NCBI GenBank assembly: GCA_007258455.2
Contig: VDFB02270651.1
Location: 487,920,905 to 487,984,904 of the forward strand
Direction of reading: 5' to 3'
From: Sequoia sempervirens
Lineage: Eukaryota; Streptophyta; Pinopsida; Cupressales; Cupressaceae
DNA: 64,000 nt
The notes under the pieces were generated by a model. The model was given only the letters and a program-made list of their open reading frames with translations, was not told the DNA's origin and did no database searches. Positions 46,701 to 57,395 of this stretch are shown piece after piece (position 1 is the first letter of the stretch; the number at the start of each line of letters is the position of its first letter). Both the position numbers and the translations under genes were made by a program.

Positions 46701-47518
46701 AGACAAGGGAATTTTCATATCTCAATCCAAATTTGTGAGAGAGCTACTGAAGAAATCTAGGATGGAAGAATCAAAGCCTGTTGGTACTCCCATGGTGACC
46801 AGATGTAAGCTAACATAGAATGATGATTCTCCTAAGGTGAATCAAACTATATATAGGTCAATGATTGGTGGATTGCTTTATTTAACCTAGACTAGACCAG
46901 ATATTATGAATGTTGTATGTATGGTTTCTAGATTTCAAGTGATCCAAAAGAATCACATGTGACTGCTATTAAAAGAATCTTCAGATATCTGAAAGGAACA
47001 GTTGACTTTGGACTTTGGTATCCAAAGGATGATGATCTCACTTTGAGTGCATATACTGATGAGATTGGGCTGGTGATGTGATGATAGGAAAAGTACTAGT
47101 GGTGGTGCTTTCTTCCTAGGGAATAAGATGGTGTCCTGGTTGAGCAAAAAGTAGAATTCCATTTCTCTATCTACTATTGAAGCAGAATATATTGTTGTTG
47201 CAAAAATTGTACTCAAGTGATATGGATGAAATATATGTTGAAAGATATCAGGTGATATATGAAGAGCCTATTGCCATATACTGTGATAATTCAAGTGCAA
47301 TAAATATTTCAAAGAATTTGGTGTTGCACTCTAAGACTAAACATATATCAATCAAGTTTCACTTCTTGAGGGAGAAATTGAATGAGAAAGAAGTTGGATT
47401 GGAGTATGTGCCTACCAAAGAGAAAATTGTAGACATCTTTACTAAGTTGTTGCCGAAGGATACTTTTGAGTATCTCAGAGGAATGCTAGGGGTAATTACC
47501 CCTCCTGATAAGAACTAA
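46700..47518 (+). pseudogene. Copia A RT connection and RNase H
   Basis: RT tail: VGTPMVTRCKL, IYRSMIGGLLYLT-stop-TRPD and VVCMVSRFQ, followed by RIFRYLKGTVDFGLWYPKDD, DDRKSTSGGAFFLG and ISLSTIEAEYI. The last open frame 47177-47518 contains EEPIAIYCDNSSAINISKNL with the RNase H CDN motif intact, SKTKHISIKFHFLREK, DIFTKLLPKDTFEYLRGMLG and the natural end PPDKN. Several one-base indels break the frame between 46900 and 47210. Confidence 0.9.
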
Positions 47519-47596
47519 GAGATGCATTTACTTGCATCAATCTATGAGCTACATTGCTATATTCTGATCTGGATTGATGTTCTTGTGGCTGCTACT

Positions 47597-47814
47597 CAGG
47601 GGGAGTAGTTAGATGTGCAGATATGTGGTTCAAAGATGTATGTGAAAGGTCATGGTTACCTTTTCCATTGATTCAAAGGGGGAGAAGTGCAATGCAAAAA
47701 TCCTTTTAAGGGTTGAAGAGAAATTGAGAAGAGTAAAACCAAAGGGAAAGCAAGTGTGTTGGGTTGATGGTATTTTTCACATCATGTGTTGCCATCAATG
47801 CCAAAGGGGGATAT
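47597..47814 (+). other. Copia A polypurine tracts
   Basis: Three G-runs occur after the last codon: CTCAGGGGGAGTAG (about 47595), AAAGGGGGAGAAG (about 47678) and CCAAAGGGGGATAT (47801-47814). Only the last abuts the 3' LTR and would be the functional primer for plus-strand synthesis. The others look like duplicated or relic tracts. Confidence 0.8.
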
Positions 47815-49071
47815 TCTTGGATGATGTGGATGTGTTGTTGATATGTGGTTGTCATTGATGTCAACACTATTAGCATTTGGTGTATTAGAGGTTGTATATG
47901 TTGAGGATATTGAGAAAATTGTAAAAGAAAGTGTTCCAGGTTCCTAGTGGAACTGTGCAAGTCATGAAGGAATCTTGTTCTTTAAGTTGAAGTTCAACTA
48001 CTATGGATTAAATGGTTTTCTTCTGAGTGTATCTAGATCATCTACCAAAAGTTTCATAGGTCTGCATATAGATTTGATCATGTTGTGGTCTGACAGTATT
48101 TTTGTGGTCTCTGTTAGTGTTCCAAAGTGAAGTTTGTGTGATTATGGAAATCTCAGTTGTTGTGGATGTTTCTCTGTTGTTTCTTGGTGCTCTTGGATGT
48201 TTCTAGATCATGCTTTATCTTTGTGGTACATCCACATTGATCAGTGTGCTCGTGGTTGGAAATTTTTCCTGCGTATGTTTAGTTTTTCTTATTCTTGGCC
48301 GACATGTTGGTGGTAGCGTGTTGTGGATCTTCAAGGAGGAATTAATTGAAGTCCTTTTGTGTTGGAGTTGTGAATTTGGGTCCCCACTATGTTGTGGCCG
48401 ACCTTGGTGGATTCACATTGAAAACTTATTTGTAAACTTGGGCCGAAATTGAAAATATGTTTTATTTTCCTAGCCGACTAAGTTATTGATGAAATCTCAT
48501 GTAGCGAATATATAAGAGCGATTGTTTCATCGTTGTAGTGGGTAGAAAAGGTGCTTCATGTGTTGGGTGTACTCTTATGTGTGTATGTGTGAATATCATT
48601 TGATTGTAGAGCAGAGTGTGAAGAAGATTGAATAAAGTGTGAAGTATTTTGTGAAGGAGTTTTATGTGCTTAATTGGAACTGTAATCAGGCTTATGCAAA
48701 AGCTATTTTCTCAATTCATACCCTCTGGATTTTAATCCTATTCTATATTTTTGGGTAGTGATCCCCTTTTATAATTGAGTAGTGAGCTCTAGGCAATGTT
48801 CCTAAATGCATGTGCATTCCCCTTTATTGATTTCATTATACTTTTAATAGGGTATAATGTTGTGGACTAACATTCATTGTGGTTTTTCCCCTAACAGGGT
48901 TTCCACATAAAAAAATCTTGGTGTTCTTTGTCTCTCTGATGTGTTAATTGTTTATGGTTAATTGCTCATTCATCAGACCTGAGATTAAGTTAAGTAAAGT
49001 TTGAAAAGTTTATTATTTTGTGACAACTGATTCACCCCCCCTCTTAGTTGTTTTTCCTTGTTTTTCCAACA
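47815..49071 (+). repeat. Copia A 3' LTR
   Basis: Begins TCTTGGATGATG and ends CTTGTTTTTCCAACA, with the TATA box at 48509-48516. It aligns to the 5' LTR without large gaps. ORFs at 47652-48452 are LTR or UTR frames and not genes. Confidence 0.93.
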
Positions 49072-49076
49072 CTTGT

Positions 49077-49731
49077 ATGGTGGTCCCTGCTTTAATCCTT
49101 GTTGGCACCAAATGTCACATTTCTATTGCATCGCATAGATTTAATTTGTCATGCATTATCATTTGTTACAAAGCCTTCAAGTTGTGATGGTGTGGTATGA
49201 TGACATGTGTTTTGTAGGTGCTAAAGTGTTATCAAGTTGTATGCCATTTCATTCCTAATTGAAATCATCCTATTGGTGCCACAAGAAACTATTTAATTGC
49301 ATGCTCTTATTAACTATGTGATATTTTATAATTAATATTTTTATTTCATATTGATATGGCATAATATTATGCCTTACAAAATTAGAAAAAATGTATTATG
49401 TATTCAATTACTTGACCGTTCAATGAACATTTGATGGATGGTTGTAGCTGAATTCCGAAATGAAATGTATGGAGCACTAGACTTGCAACTCCAAACCTCT
49501 AGAGTCACTCTAGAACTATTAGATTTGCTGATATTAAGGGTTGAGAATTTATTTGAGATTGAATGACATCACCTCTGACCAAAAGTGATCAATTAATTGA
49601 AGATATAAAAATGCAAGCCAATTGTTGAATTAAATTTAAAGTATCAATACAAAATTGTAATGTACTAATTGTGTAGTCTAGAGGTAACACGTTTCATTCA
49701 CTTTAATGTTTGAGTAAAAGAAAAAAATGAA
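49077..49731 (-). repeat. Probable Gypsy LTR end and primer-site junction
   Basis: The minus strand across 49107 reads GAAATGTGACA followed by TTTGGTGCCAACAAGG, which looks like an LTR ending in CA and a Gypsy primer binding site. If so, a minus-strand Gypsy 5' LTR extends right from about 49107 and its leader runs left across the Copia A insertion into 41728-42045. The outer end was not located; the interior is AT-rich without genes. Confidence 0.5.
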
Positions 49732-51180
49732 GTGAACTTGCTATTGATAAGTGATTTTATTTTGAAGCGAGAGGGTCAGGATAGGGTAGTTTTTCATTGC
49801 AATGCACCAAGGAGATTATGGGATCCAACAGATCTAGTTCGTGCCTGTCAGTGTCTCTATATTCATCTTTTCAAGAATCAAATTTTGGGTAAGTCAAAGA
49901 CAAAAATGCTATGTTCCATTGTTTCTTAATTTTTCAATCTTGGGGTTTAGTGTTGATAGTTCACACTTTACAAGCATATCTATCACCACTACCAAACCAA
50001 CTATGGGAAAAGGAAAAGCAAATAAAAAACAGACTATGTCAAACTACTTAAAACCATAGGTTTTAGAGATGAATACAATGGTATTTACATTGAAAGCTTA
50101 AATCCTAAAGATTGATTCTAAGGGAAAGCTTAATGTGAAAAGGAAAAAAAAACCCATGGTGGTGCATTATTTAGGCATGAGCTCTAACACTAGTGGAGAA
50201 TAAGAGGATGAGGAGTGGGTCAAAGAGGATGAGAGAGATGCCTATTTCAAAATGTACTCTACCACTGTCAGAGGAGGAGTAAAACCCAAAGAAATGAAAA
50301 TGCATTGGATAGAAGAAAACCTCGAAGAAGAAAGCTAAAATGCAAAATTCTTATTTTGTGGGTTCCCAAACCGGGGATATAAATGAGGCAAAAATACAAG
50401 ATTTATGCAGATGCAAAATCAAAAGACAAAATATGATGGAAGAGACATAGGGAAGGAGAAGGTTGTGGATAAGAAGACTGGAATGAACCCTTTTCCAAAT
50501 GTGGTCACTGACATGGATAGTTAGGGAATTGATAATATCCCTAATATTCTTGAGGATTTTACCTACCTTCATGTGAACAGGGATGGGATTTATGGTGTCA
50601 TGGGCCTAGCAAGAGTAGGGGAAATGTATCAATTTAAATTTTCTAAATGGTTCTTCCTCAAAATAAATAAAATCAATATCAAACTTAGATCTTTGTAGGA
50701 AAAATGTTCCAATGAGGAAAGGGATAGGCATGAGCTAGGGGCTAGTGAGGTGAAGGAAAATATGGATGAAATGAAGAAAGCTATTAATGATTTGAATAAT
50801 GAGTTTGACAAAATAATTGTTGTCCTAGAGGGGAAAATCTAAGATATTAATCAAAATATAGAAAAAGCTATGAAAATTAGCCATTGTTTTATTAAAAAAT
50901 GACATGAGGGAATTAGAATTTTAATTGAAAAACTTGAGTTGATACACGTGCAAGTTTTTGAGATGACACCTATGGGGATAAGTAATGAGGAATAGATTAT
51001 CAAGGATAAATTAAAGTAGATGATGTGGAGCAATACTAAGGACCAAGTTCTAAGACTAGCGGAAGAAAGAATAAAGCATTTGAGGAAGAGAAGAAAGAGT
51101 TGTTGGGCCTTGCTAATCTTCACCAAAACTTCTACAAATAGGAACTAGAAGTAGATGATACTCTAAATAATATGAACTAG
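49732..51180 (+). pseudogene. Decayed ORF of unknown family, Lys/Glu-rich
   Basis: A frame starting MNLLLISDFILK (49732) ends at 49929. From the ATG at 50003 a second reading, MGKGKANKKQTMSNYLKP, continues in one sense to about 51150 with many stops: NVKRKKKPMVVHYLGM, EDEEWVKEDERDAYFKMYST, FTYLHVNRDGIYGVMGLARV, YQFKFSKWFFLKINKI, and a coiled-coil-like end with ENMDEMKKAINDLNNEFDKI and EERIKHLRKRR. The basic start, acidic middle and coiled-coil tail resemble in layout, not obviously in sequence, the ORFs at 7.6-11.0 and 54.6-56.5 kb. I do not recognise it. It is cut on the right by the Gypsy D LTR. Confidence 0.55.
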
Positions 51181-51228
51181 AAGCTTCTTATTTTCTTTTT
51201 CTTTTTTTAAATTCTTTTTGTAGGTTGT

Positions 51229-52639
51229 TGTTTTGATGAAAAAGGGATCCTAAGTCTAAATCCAATAGAACACTAGGATCAATTTATTTTCCAATAGAAC
51301 ATTAGGTTGCAAATCAACCACATGATTAAATTTAATTTCAACCATGAAGGTGAGTCAATCAGATCTAGATTTGATCCTTTGAGACATGGAAATTGATTTG
51401 AATTGATTTGCCTTGATTAACCTAATTAAACTATGTGCCCTATTATGAAAATGTAAGATTCCAACAACTAAGAAATTGCAATGGAAATTTTGACAACAGA
51501 TATGAGAAAGGTAGAGTTTTGTGCACATGTCCTATAAATTTGGAGTCATCCAAAATAGGAGGACTAATTCACCACATGGCATATGTGTCCTTGTAGAGAT
51601 ATTTCAGATCTATTTTCGCAGTCATCTTGTGTTGGATCAGAGCTTCCTAATTTTTCCTACAAATTTGTGGGGTCATTATTGGATATTTTTGTAGGTGATT
51701 TTTCGTGGTTTGTCAAGGTGCAGGGTTTCAATTGCAACAATAGAAAATGGATCTTCAAACTTCCTTCAAACTCCTTAAAACTTGAAACATGCACATTCAA
51801 AGAGGGAGGAAGGGTTGTTCCATTTAGGGGCTTGCCTTAGTCAAACCCCACATTAGTGTTTCCACACCCACAATAGCAATGTCAATGATAAAAGGATAAA
51901 TGATAGGAAGGAATGATGAACCAAAAAAGTGTTGCAACTCACCACCCTTCAATGGCTTCCTTGAAGGACTGAATTCATGCACATCTCCTCAAGGTTTGGA
52001 TCTTTCTTGCTTGATTTGATTGAATTGCTTGGAGACCTACAAAGGGGTTAGCCTTCACAAACAATGATAACATGAACATACATAAACTCCCATAGGATTT
52101 GACATGATGCTTGGATCTTGAATTGTTGTAGTAAATCACTAAAATGCTACTCTTGACTTGCTTGATAATTCTTGATGATACTAGATTTATTCAATTGTTG
52201 CTAGACCTTTCTTGTTAGGTTTCAAATGATGTAATAAATAGGTATTTATATGCAATTTTTTCTAATTTTAACAAATTAAATCTTGATAGTTGACTTTAGA
52301 CATTTGAACTATAAATAATAAAGTGTCAACACTGACATATTTGAATTTGGAGCCAAACAAAATGGGGAAATGTTTACACCCAAAACAGACTCATTTTCTA
52401 TAATGGGACTCGTTCACCATAGAGAATATGTGTCCCAGCCCTATTTTTTCAAAAATTAAGGTGTCAAGGGTAAATTATTAGATTAATGCTTTTTTTTCGC
52501 TTGCAATTGGTCAATTAATATTAAAAATAGGCCATGGAATGCATAATTTAGGAAATTAGGTGTTCAATTAGGTCCAATAAATTAAGGGGGAGAAAAACAT
52601 AGTGTGAAATTATCAAGGGTGACAATTTATGATGCTACA
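51229..52639 (-). repeat. Gypsy D 3' LTR
   Basis: 1411 bp. The top strand ends GTGACAATTTATGATGCTACA, so the minus strand starts TGTAGCATC. The 85-codon ORF at 51583-51840 is matched by one at 59987-60244 in the other LTR; both are LTR frames. Confidence 0.85.
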
Positions 52640-52656
52640 TTTAGCCCCCACTTTAG
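52640..52656 (-). other. Gypsy D polypurine tract
   Basis: The minus strand reads AAAGTGGGGGCTAAA just before the LTR start, a typical Gypsy plus-strand primer. Confidence 0.75.
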
Positions 52657-54640
52657 TGAGAGTATGAACTTACACTCAGACTCACACTAAAGTAGAAAAT
52701 ATATGTCAAGAGGGGTCTAATTGTCTAAATGTTGAAGAGAGAGGATGACTAAGGATCTAGGGGGAGTGCACAATCCCCCATTATCCAAGATCCCAAGGAA
52801 AGACAACATAAACACAAAGGAACACGTACATGTATGGAATGCAAGAAGACAACATACACAAACATACATGTTGAAAACACAAAGCATACATGATAAAAAC
52901 ACATGTGACATAACATAACATATAAATGACAACAAAATTAACACAAACACAATGCAAACATAATGAAAACATGAAGAAGACACACAATAGACACAAAAAA
53001 AACACAAGGTTAGTACTAAAGGGATTCAAGTCGATAAGGTAAAGAGACCTTCATCTTAAATTTGTCTCAAATATTGAACATCATCCATTGAATGAATGTT
53101 AGTCATAGAATTCTCCCATGAGAACTAGCAAGTTGTGTTATGCTAGATCACTCATGAGTCACATGGATCTATTGGCTAGCAAGTTGTATTATGCTAGGTT
53201 TCCATGCAATATGATGGGTTCCATAAGGCTTAGCAAGTTGTGTTATGCTAAACACTCATGAAACACATAGCTCCACTATCAAGCAAGGTGTGTTATGCTC
53301 GACAACCATGTTAAAATAGGTGTCCATGAATCAACAAGTTGTGTTATGATAAATCCATGAACCAATTTTTCCAAGGTCTTACCTAAGAAGGCGCATAAAC
53401 TCACCTAAGAAGGAACAAAAACTCACCTAAGAAGGTGCAAAAAATCACCAAAGAAGGTGCATAAACGTCTACGAAGATGAAACAAGACAAGGCCAAAACC
53501 TCAAGGGGTGTTATAAACAACACCACCACAAAAGGTGCTTTACAAAATAACAAAGGGGAGTTGTTCAATACATGAAGGATCACACCTTAGGGAATATCAC
53601 ACATGACATCACTACCAAGAGAGGACAAGTCATGGAATTAAAGACTCACACCTTAGGGAACACTAGCCATAGCATTACCACCAAGGGGAACATCATATGC
53701 CAATAAAGATCACAATCTTAAGGATATCAAGCCCAATATCACCACATAGGAGACATTCAGATAGATCAAGAAGGTCATGCCTTTATTGAGGTCATACTTC
53801 CTAGGAGATGTATGTTATCATCACTAAGAAGGGACCATTTATTATGCAAACAATGAGTGGGTGACTATATGCCCCCCTAAAATGTTAGTGTACTTTCTAC
53901 ACTAATATTTTAAGGAGATAGAAAGGGATCCCTTGCTAGAAGGAATGCACCTAAGACAAGGCTACCTAACCCCTTGGCCTCCAAGTGTAGGGAGAAAGAT
54001 AAGCCAAGATGGATTATGATACTTTTCTCCTTGCAAGATGAAATATGATTGCCTAAAGCCTAGTTTATACCCCCATGCATGGTAGTGGGTATTGTGTAAT
54101 ACTATAACTACCACATGGCAAGGAGCAATAACTGATGTTATTTGTCTTTGGAGAATCTTGCATGATTAATTGATTTTTTTGTGATATTTTTTGTTATTTT
54201 TGAAGGACAATAGCCAAGAGCTCTTATTGTTTCTTATGTGTTAAGCTCTATAGGGACACATATACCTTGTTCTTTTACACCACATCCTTTTCCATTATAG
54301 CCAAGTTGTTTTAAAAGTTGATAACCTCTTCCATAGATGGATTCTATTTCTTTTGAAGAAGGTGTTTTTTCATAATAACTTTCATCATATGTAGATTTGC
54401 AATTTGTGTTTTCCTCTTTGCTAGAAGTTGTAGATGTTTTTCATGATTTAATGATAGATTATGTTTTTTATTAGGAAAATGGGTTTTGAAGGGGACCCAA
54501 AACCCTTTACAACAGAGAGAAGCTACTAAAAATACTAAAGCAATAAGACTCACAGCCCACAAAAAGCAAAAATCAAACTAAAGATAAAACTAGAGAACCC
54601 ATCAGCAGCCCTACAGCAAAACATTAGCAACAAGGATGAT
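52657..54640. repeat. Minisatellite-rich 3' internal region of Gypsy D, no gene
   Basis: Contains five degenerate copies of a CTAGCAAGTTGTGTTATGCT unit spaced about 45-65 bases (53125-53360), four to five copies of a roughly 21-base unit with CACCTAAGAAGGTGCA (53382-53470), and two or three looser copies of a CACACCTTAGGGAA..CAC..CCAAG unit of about 85 bases (53580-53800). Minus-strand ORFs at 52717-53029 translate to Cys/Val/Phe-rich sequence from an ACACAAA-rich strand and look spurious. Confidence 0.7.
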
Positions 54641-56535
54641 TAATCAAAAACAACAGCAAAACTACAACATTTTATCAAGAACATTGGTTAAGGCCATATT
54701 TTTAGTAATGACCCCCTCATTCATCTTGACCACATCCTTCAAATCCTCAAATGAAATGGCATCCATTTTCTTAGTCTTGCTCCTCATTTTCAAGCATGGA
54801 CCATCCTCCAAATTCTTCTCTACATCAGGGCTAATATCCTCAATCTTCTCCTCCAAATTCATGTAGTTGACTTCCTCAATGGCCTCCTCATATTCTCCCA
54901 GATCTAGAGACTTTCTAGTCACTTTATAGATTTCTCATTTAAAATAGAGAGACCCTTAGCACTAGATTTCAAAGACTTGTTACTAATACTAACAACAGTT
55001 TGCAAATCATCACTAATCTTGCTAATTCTTTCCTCCATATTAACAAACCTCTCCTCAATAGTCTTTTGGACAACCATTTCCAGCAAGGTTATCCTATCAT
55101 CATGACTTTTACCAAGTCTATCAGCATCAACAACAAGTCTATCAAGAATTACATTCATAGTCTTAACCTTACCTTTAATTGACCATTCCTATTGGTTGCC
55201 ATGCACTAACACAACACAGATGTCTTTCCGGTTTTTAAGTTGGATGTTGAGCTCCTTCACTTCTAAGAAAAGACAATTCACAAGCGAGAGAAAATTGTGA
55301 GTTTTGTCCTTCGCCATTCTACAAAATAGGTCAATGTTAATTTCATCCCAATTGACTAGTGGTGCAGTATGAGAACCAACATTCTTGACAAGATCCTCCT
55401 GAGCCCCCTCTCTGTCCTCCAAATCCTCCTCAACAAGGGAATCCTCCACTTCAATAACCTCCACTTTCACATGGTACTTATTAGGCATATTCACCAAGTT
55501 TCCATAATTTCAAGCTGCTTCACATTCACATCACTCCCCTTAACCTACTCAGCACCAATAGGAGAATCTAAATTAGCCTAGTTAGGGCCATCCCCCTTGG
55601 AACACGCCATACCCTCATTTTCTTGCTCAAGATCCTCCATAGGAAGCTCAGAACCCTTAAGGCCATCACCTGGGACATGTTTAACCTCAAGAATGTGGGA
55701 CTTCTCCACATCTCTCAAATTTCCATCACCTGGGACATGTTTAACATTAAGAACAGGGGAATTCTCCACAACTCTAGAATCATCCACCTTTTGCTTGAAA
55801 ACACGCTTCTCTTTCCTAGGGCATATTTTCTTCCCCTTCACATTATTCTTCACTGAAGGAACCATGGCTTCCTTCATTTCATTATCAATTTCATAACCCT
55901 TAGACCAAGATTCAGAATCCTCAAAAACATCAATAGACTCACTCTCCTCCTCTGATGGTTCCTCATAATCAGAATCATCTTCCTCAGAATCCCCTTCCAA
56001 CTCCTCTGCCGACTCACTAGTATCATAGCTTGTATTTTTTCCACCCTTTTTATGATCCGAGGTCTTAGGAGAAATAGGAACCATATTCAACTTAATGTGC
56101 TCAAAAATTAGATTCATAAGGCCTTCATGGAGAATACCCTTCCTAGGATCCTTAATACTTGTTTCCATAGAAAGGAGATAAAAAGGAAATGAAACTAGAG
56201 ATTTATGGTGGAAGTGATTCAATAACATGAAGTGATAGCCATACATAACATAATACCTACCATCTAGAGTGAAGAATTGCATAATGGCCAGAGCAATTTC
56301 CCTCCAAAGCGGCTTAATAGATTTGCGTGCATACCCACTGCTACCAATAAACTTAATCTTCTTATTCTCAGCACCTTTGAAGAAATTGGCTAAGGCCATC
56401 TTGGATGCAACCCTATCTCTATAAAATTTCCTTCCCTTGGAAGGAAGACCAATAACCTCAATGATGTTGAATTCCACACCCTTGTAGTGCAAAACCCTGT
56501 TGTACCACCCACTAACAAAAAGATTGTGTTAATAT
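54640..56535 (-). pseudogene. Decayed ORF of unknown family inside Gypsy D
   Basis: On the minus strand a long frame runs from about 56532 (after a TAA) through 56492 to 55578: WYNRVLHYKGVEFNIIEVIG, DRVASKMALANFFKGAENKK, GSSGYARKSIKPLWREIALA, YYVMYGYHFMLLNHFHHKSL, SFPFYLLSMETSIKD and LHEGLMNLIFEHIKLN, then a very acidic stretch (SEEDDSDYEEPSEEESES), a basic patch and two copies of a VKHVPGDG repeat about 25 residues apart. After a stop it continues 55497-55189, 55158-54919 and 54922-54662 with heptad-like Glu/Lys/Leu sequence (EERFVNMEERISKISDDLQT). The total is about 600 codons. It is not RT, integrase or a known gag. No ATG is needed to explain the first part; the first in-sequence Met is at MALANFF. 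Confidence 0.7.
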
Positions 56536-56675
56536 CATTGTGACTTCTTTTTCTTTTGTCGATTTTGATTGTATAATCTTGTATTCCCCATGAATGTAGG
56601 TGTGAAATCTAATGATCCCTAATAATCATCCAACAACTTTGTCACTGATGAAAGAAACTCATCTTTGTCTTCAAT

Positions 56676-57214
56676 TTATAAGGGTTCCACTTTTGAAGTT
56701 GGTATCAATGTTCTAAAAGGACTCTCTATTCCTGTTTCAGTTTCTAAATAATTTTCAAATTTAGGATCAACCTTTATCGTGTAAACATTATTGTTGTATA
56801 TGTACTTCATTAAATGATGAAGCACTGAAGGTGCTCCTTTCATTTCATGAATCCATGGTCTACCCAAGAGAAAATTATATGAAAGATCTTGGGGCATGAC
56901 ATGGATGGGAACTTTTACAATACAACCTTACCAACTTTGATTGCTAATGTTATTACACCAAGTGGCTGTCTTCCCACATTGTCAAAACCATGGATAGAAA
57001 ATGCAATTGGTTGAATCAAATTCATGTCCACTCTAAAATTATGGAAAATATGAACACTACAAACATTAAGCCCTAAATCATTGTCAATAAGGGTACACCT
57101 ACGCCCAATCTTGTTAATAATAGCCATTATCATCAAGGCATCATTTTTTTTTTGTGTTTCCAAAGGGGATAACTCACTTTGATGAAAGAAAATGTCCAAA
57201 TTAGCTTCATTCAT
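56676..57214 (-). pseudogene. Gypsy D protease region
   Basis: The frame 57214-56915 reads CTLIDNDLGLNVCSVHIFHN and SIHGFDNVGRQPLGVITLAI, the retropepsin fold of plant Gypsy elements in which the motif is usually D-N/S-G; here it is DND. The frame 56897-56676 continues with LSYNFLLGRPWIHEMKGAPS, VLHHLMKYIYNN, the highly conserved LLGRPWIH word that follows the protease. A few bases between the frames are disrupted. Beyond 56676 no RT sequence follows. Confidence 0.85.
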
Positions 57215-57395
57215 AGCTTTGATAAAAGATGCTACATCATTTCATTGTACACTAGGAGGGATAATAACTCTCTGCAAAGCATTTTGAAGCATGCCATGAT
57301 AAACATGTGATATTTGAATTAGATCCCACGAGGAAATCTTAGCAAGATTAGCACATTGTTCGAGGTCATACTCCTTACCACAACATTGAGGAATG

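Larger units (their letters stand above)
42046..49071 (+). mobile_element. Copia element A, full-length LTR retrotransposon, TSD CTTGT
   Basis: Two LTRs of equal length (1257 bp) at 42046-43302 and 47815-49071, a constant offset of 5769 bases, flanked by CTTGT at 42041-42045 and 49072-49076. The LTR starts TGTTGGATG (TCTTGGATG in the right copy) and ends CCAACA (CCAAAA in the left copy). Primer binding site, gag, protease, integrase, RT, RNase H and polypurine tract follow in Copia order. By-eye comparison of about 340 bp of the LTRs gives roughly 29 differences (8-9%). The coding region has more than ten stops and several frameshifts, so the element is structurally whole but coding-dead. Confidence 0.95.

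Noticed and set aside
42046..48452. ORFs in Copia A LTRs and UTR (41987-42178, 47652-47858, 48134-48452)
   Set aside because: They fall in LTR or untranslated sequence, with no conservation of frame between the two LTRs.
52717..53029. Minus-strand ORFs rich in Cys, Val and Phe that look like membrane segments
   Set aside because: They are the complement of an ACACAAA-rich stretch; the hydrophobicity is a by-product of base composition.
53125..53360. Regularly spaced repeats resembling a CRISPR array
   Set aside because: Repeats are degenerate, spacing varies, spacers are partly similar, and the context is a plant retrotransposon.
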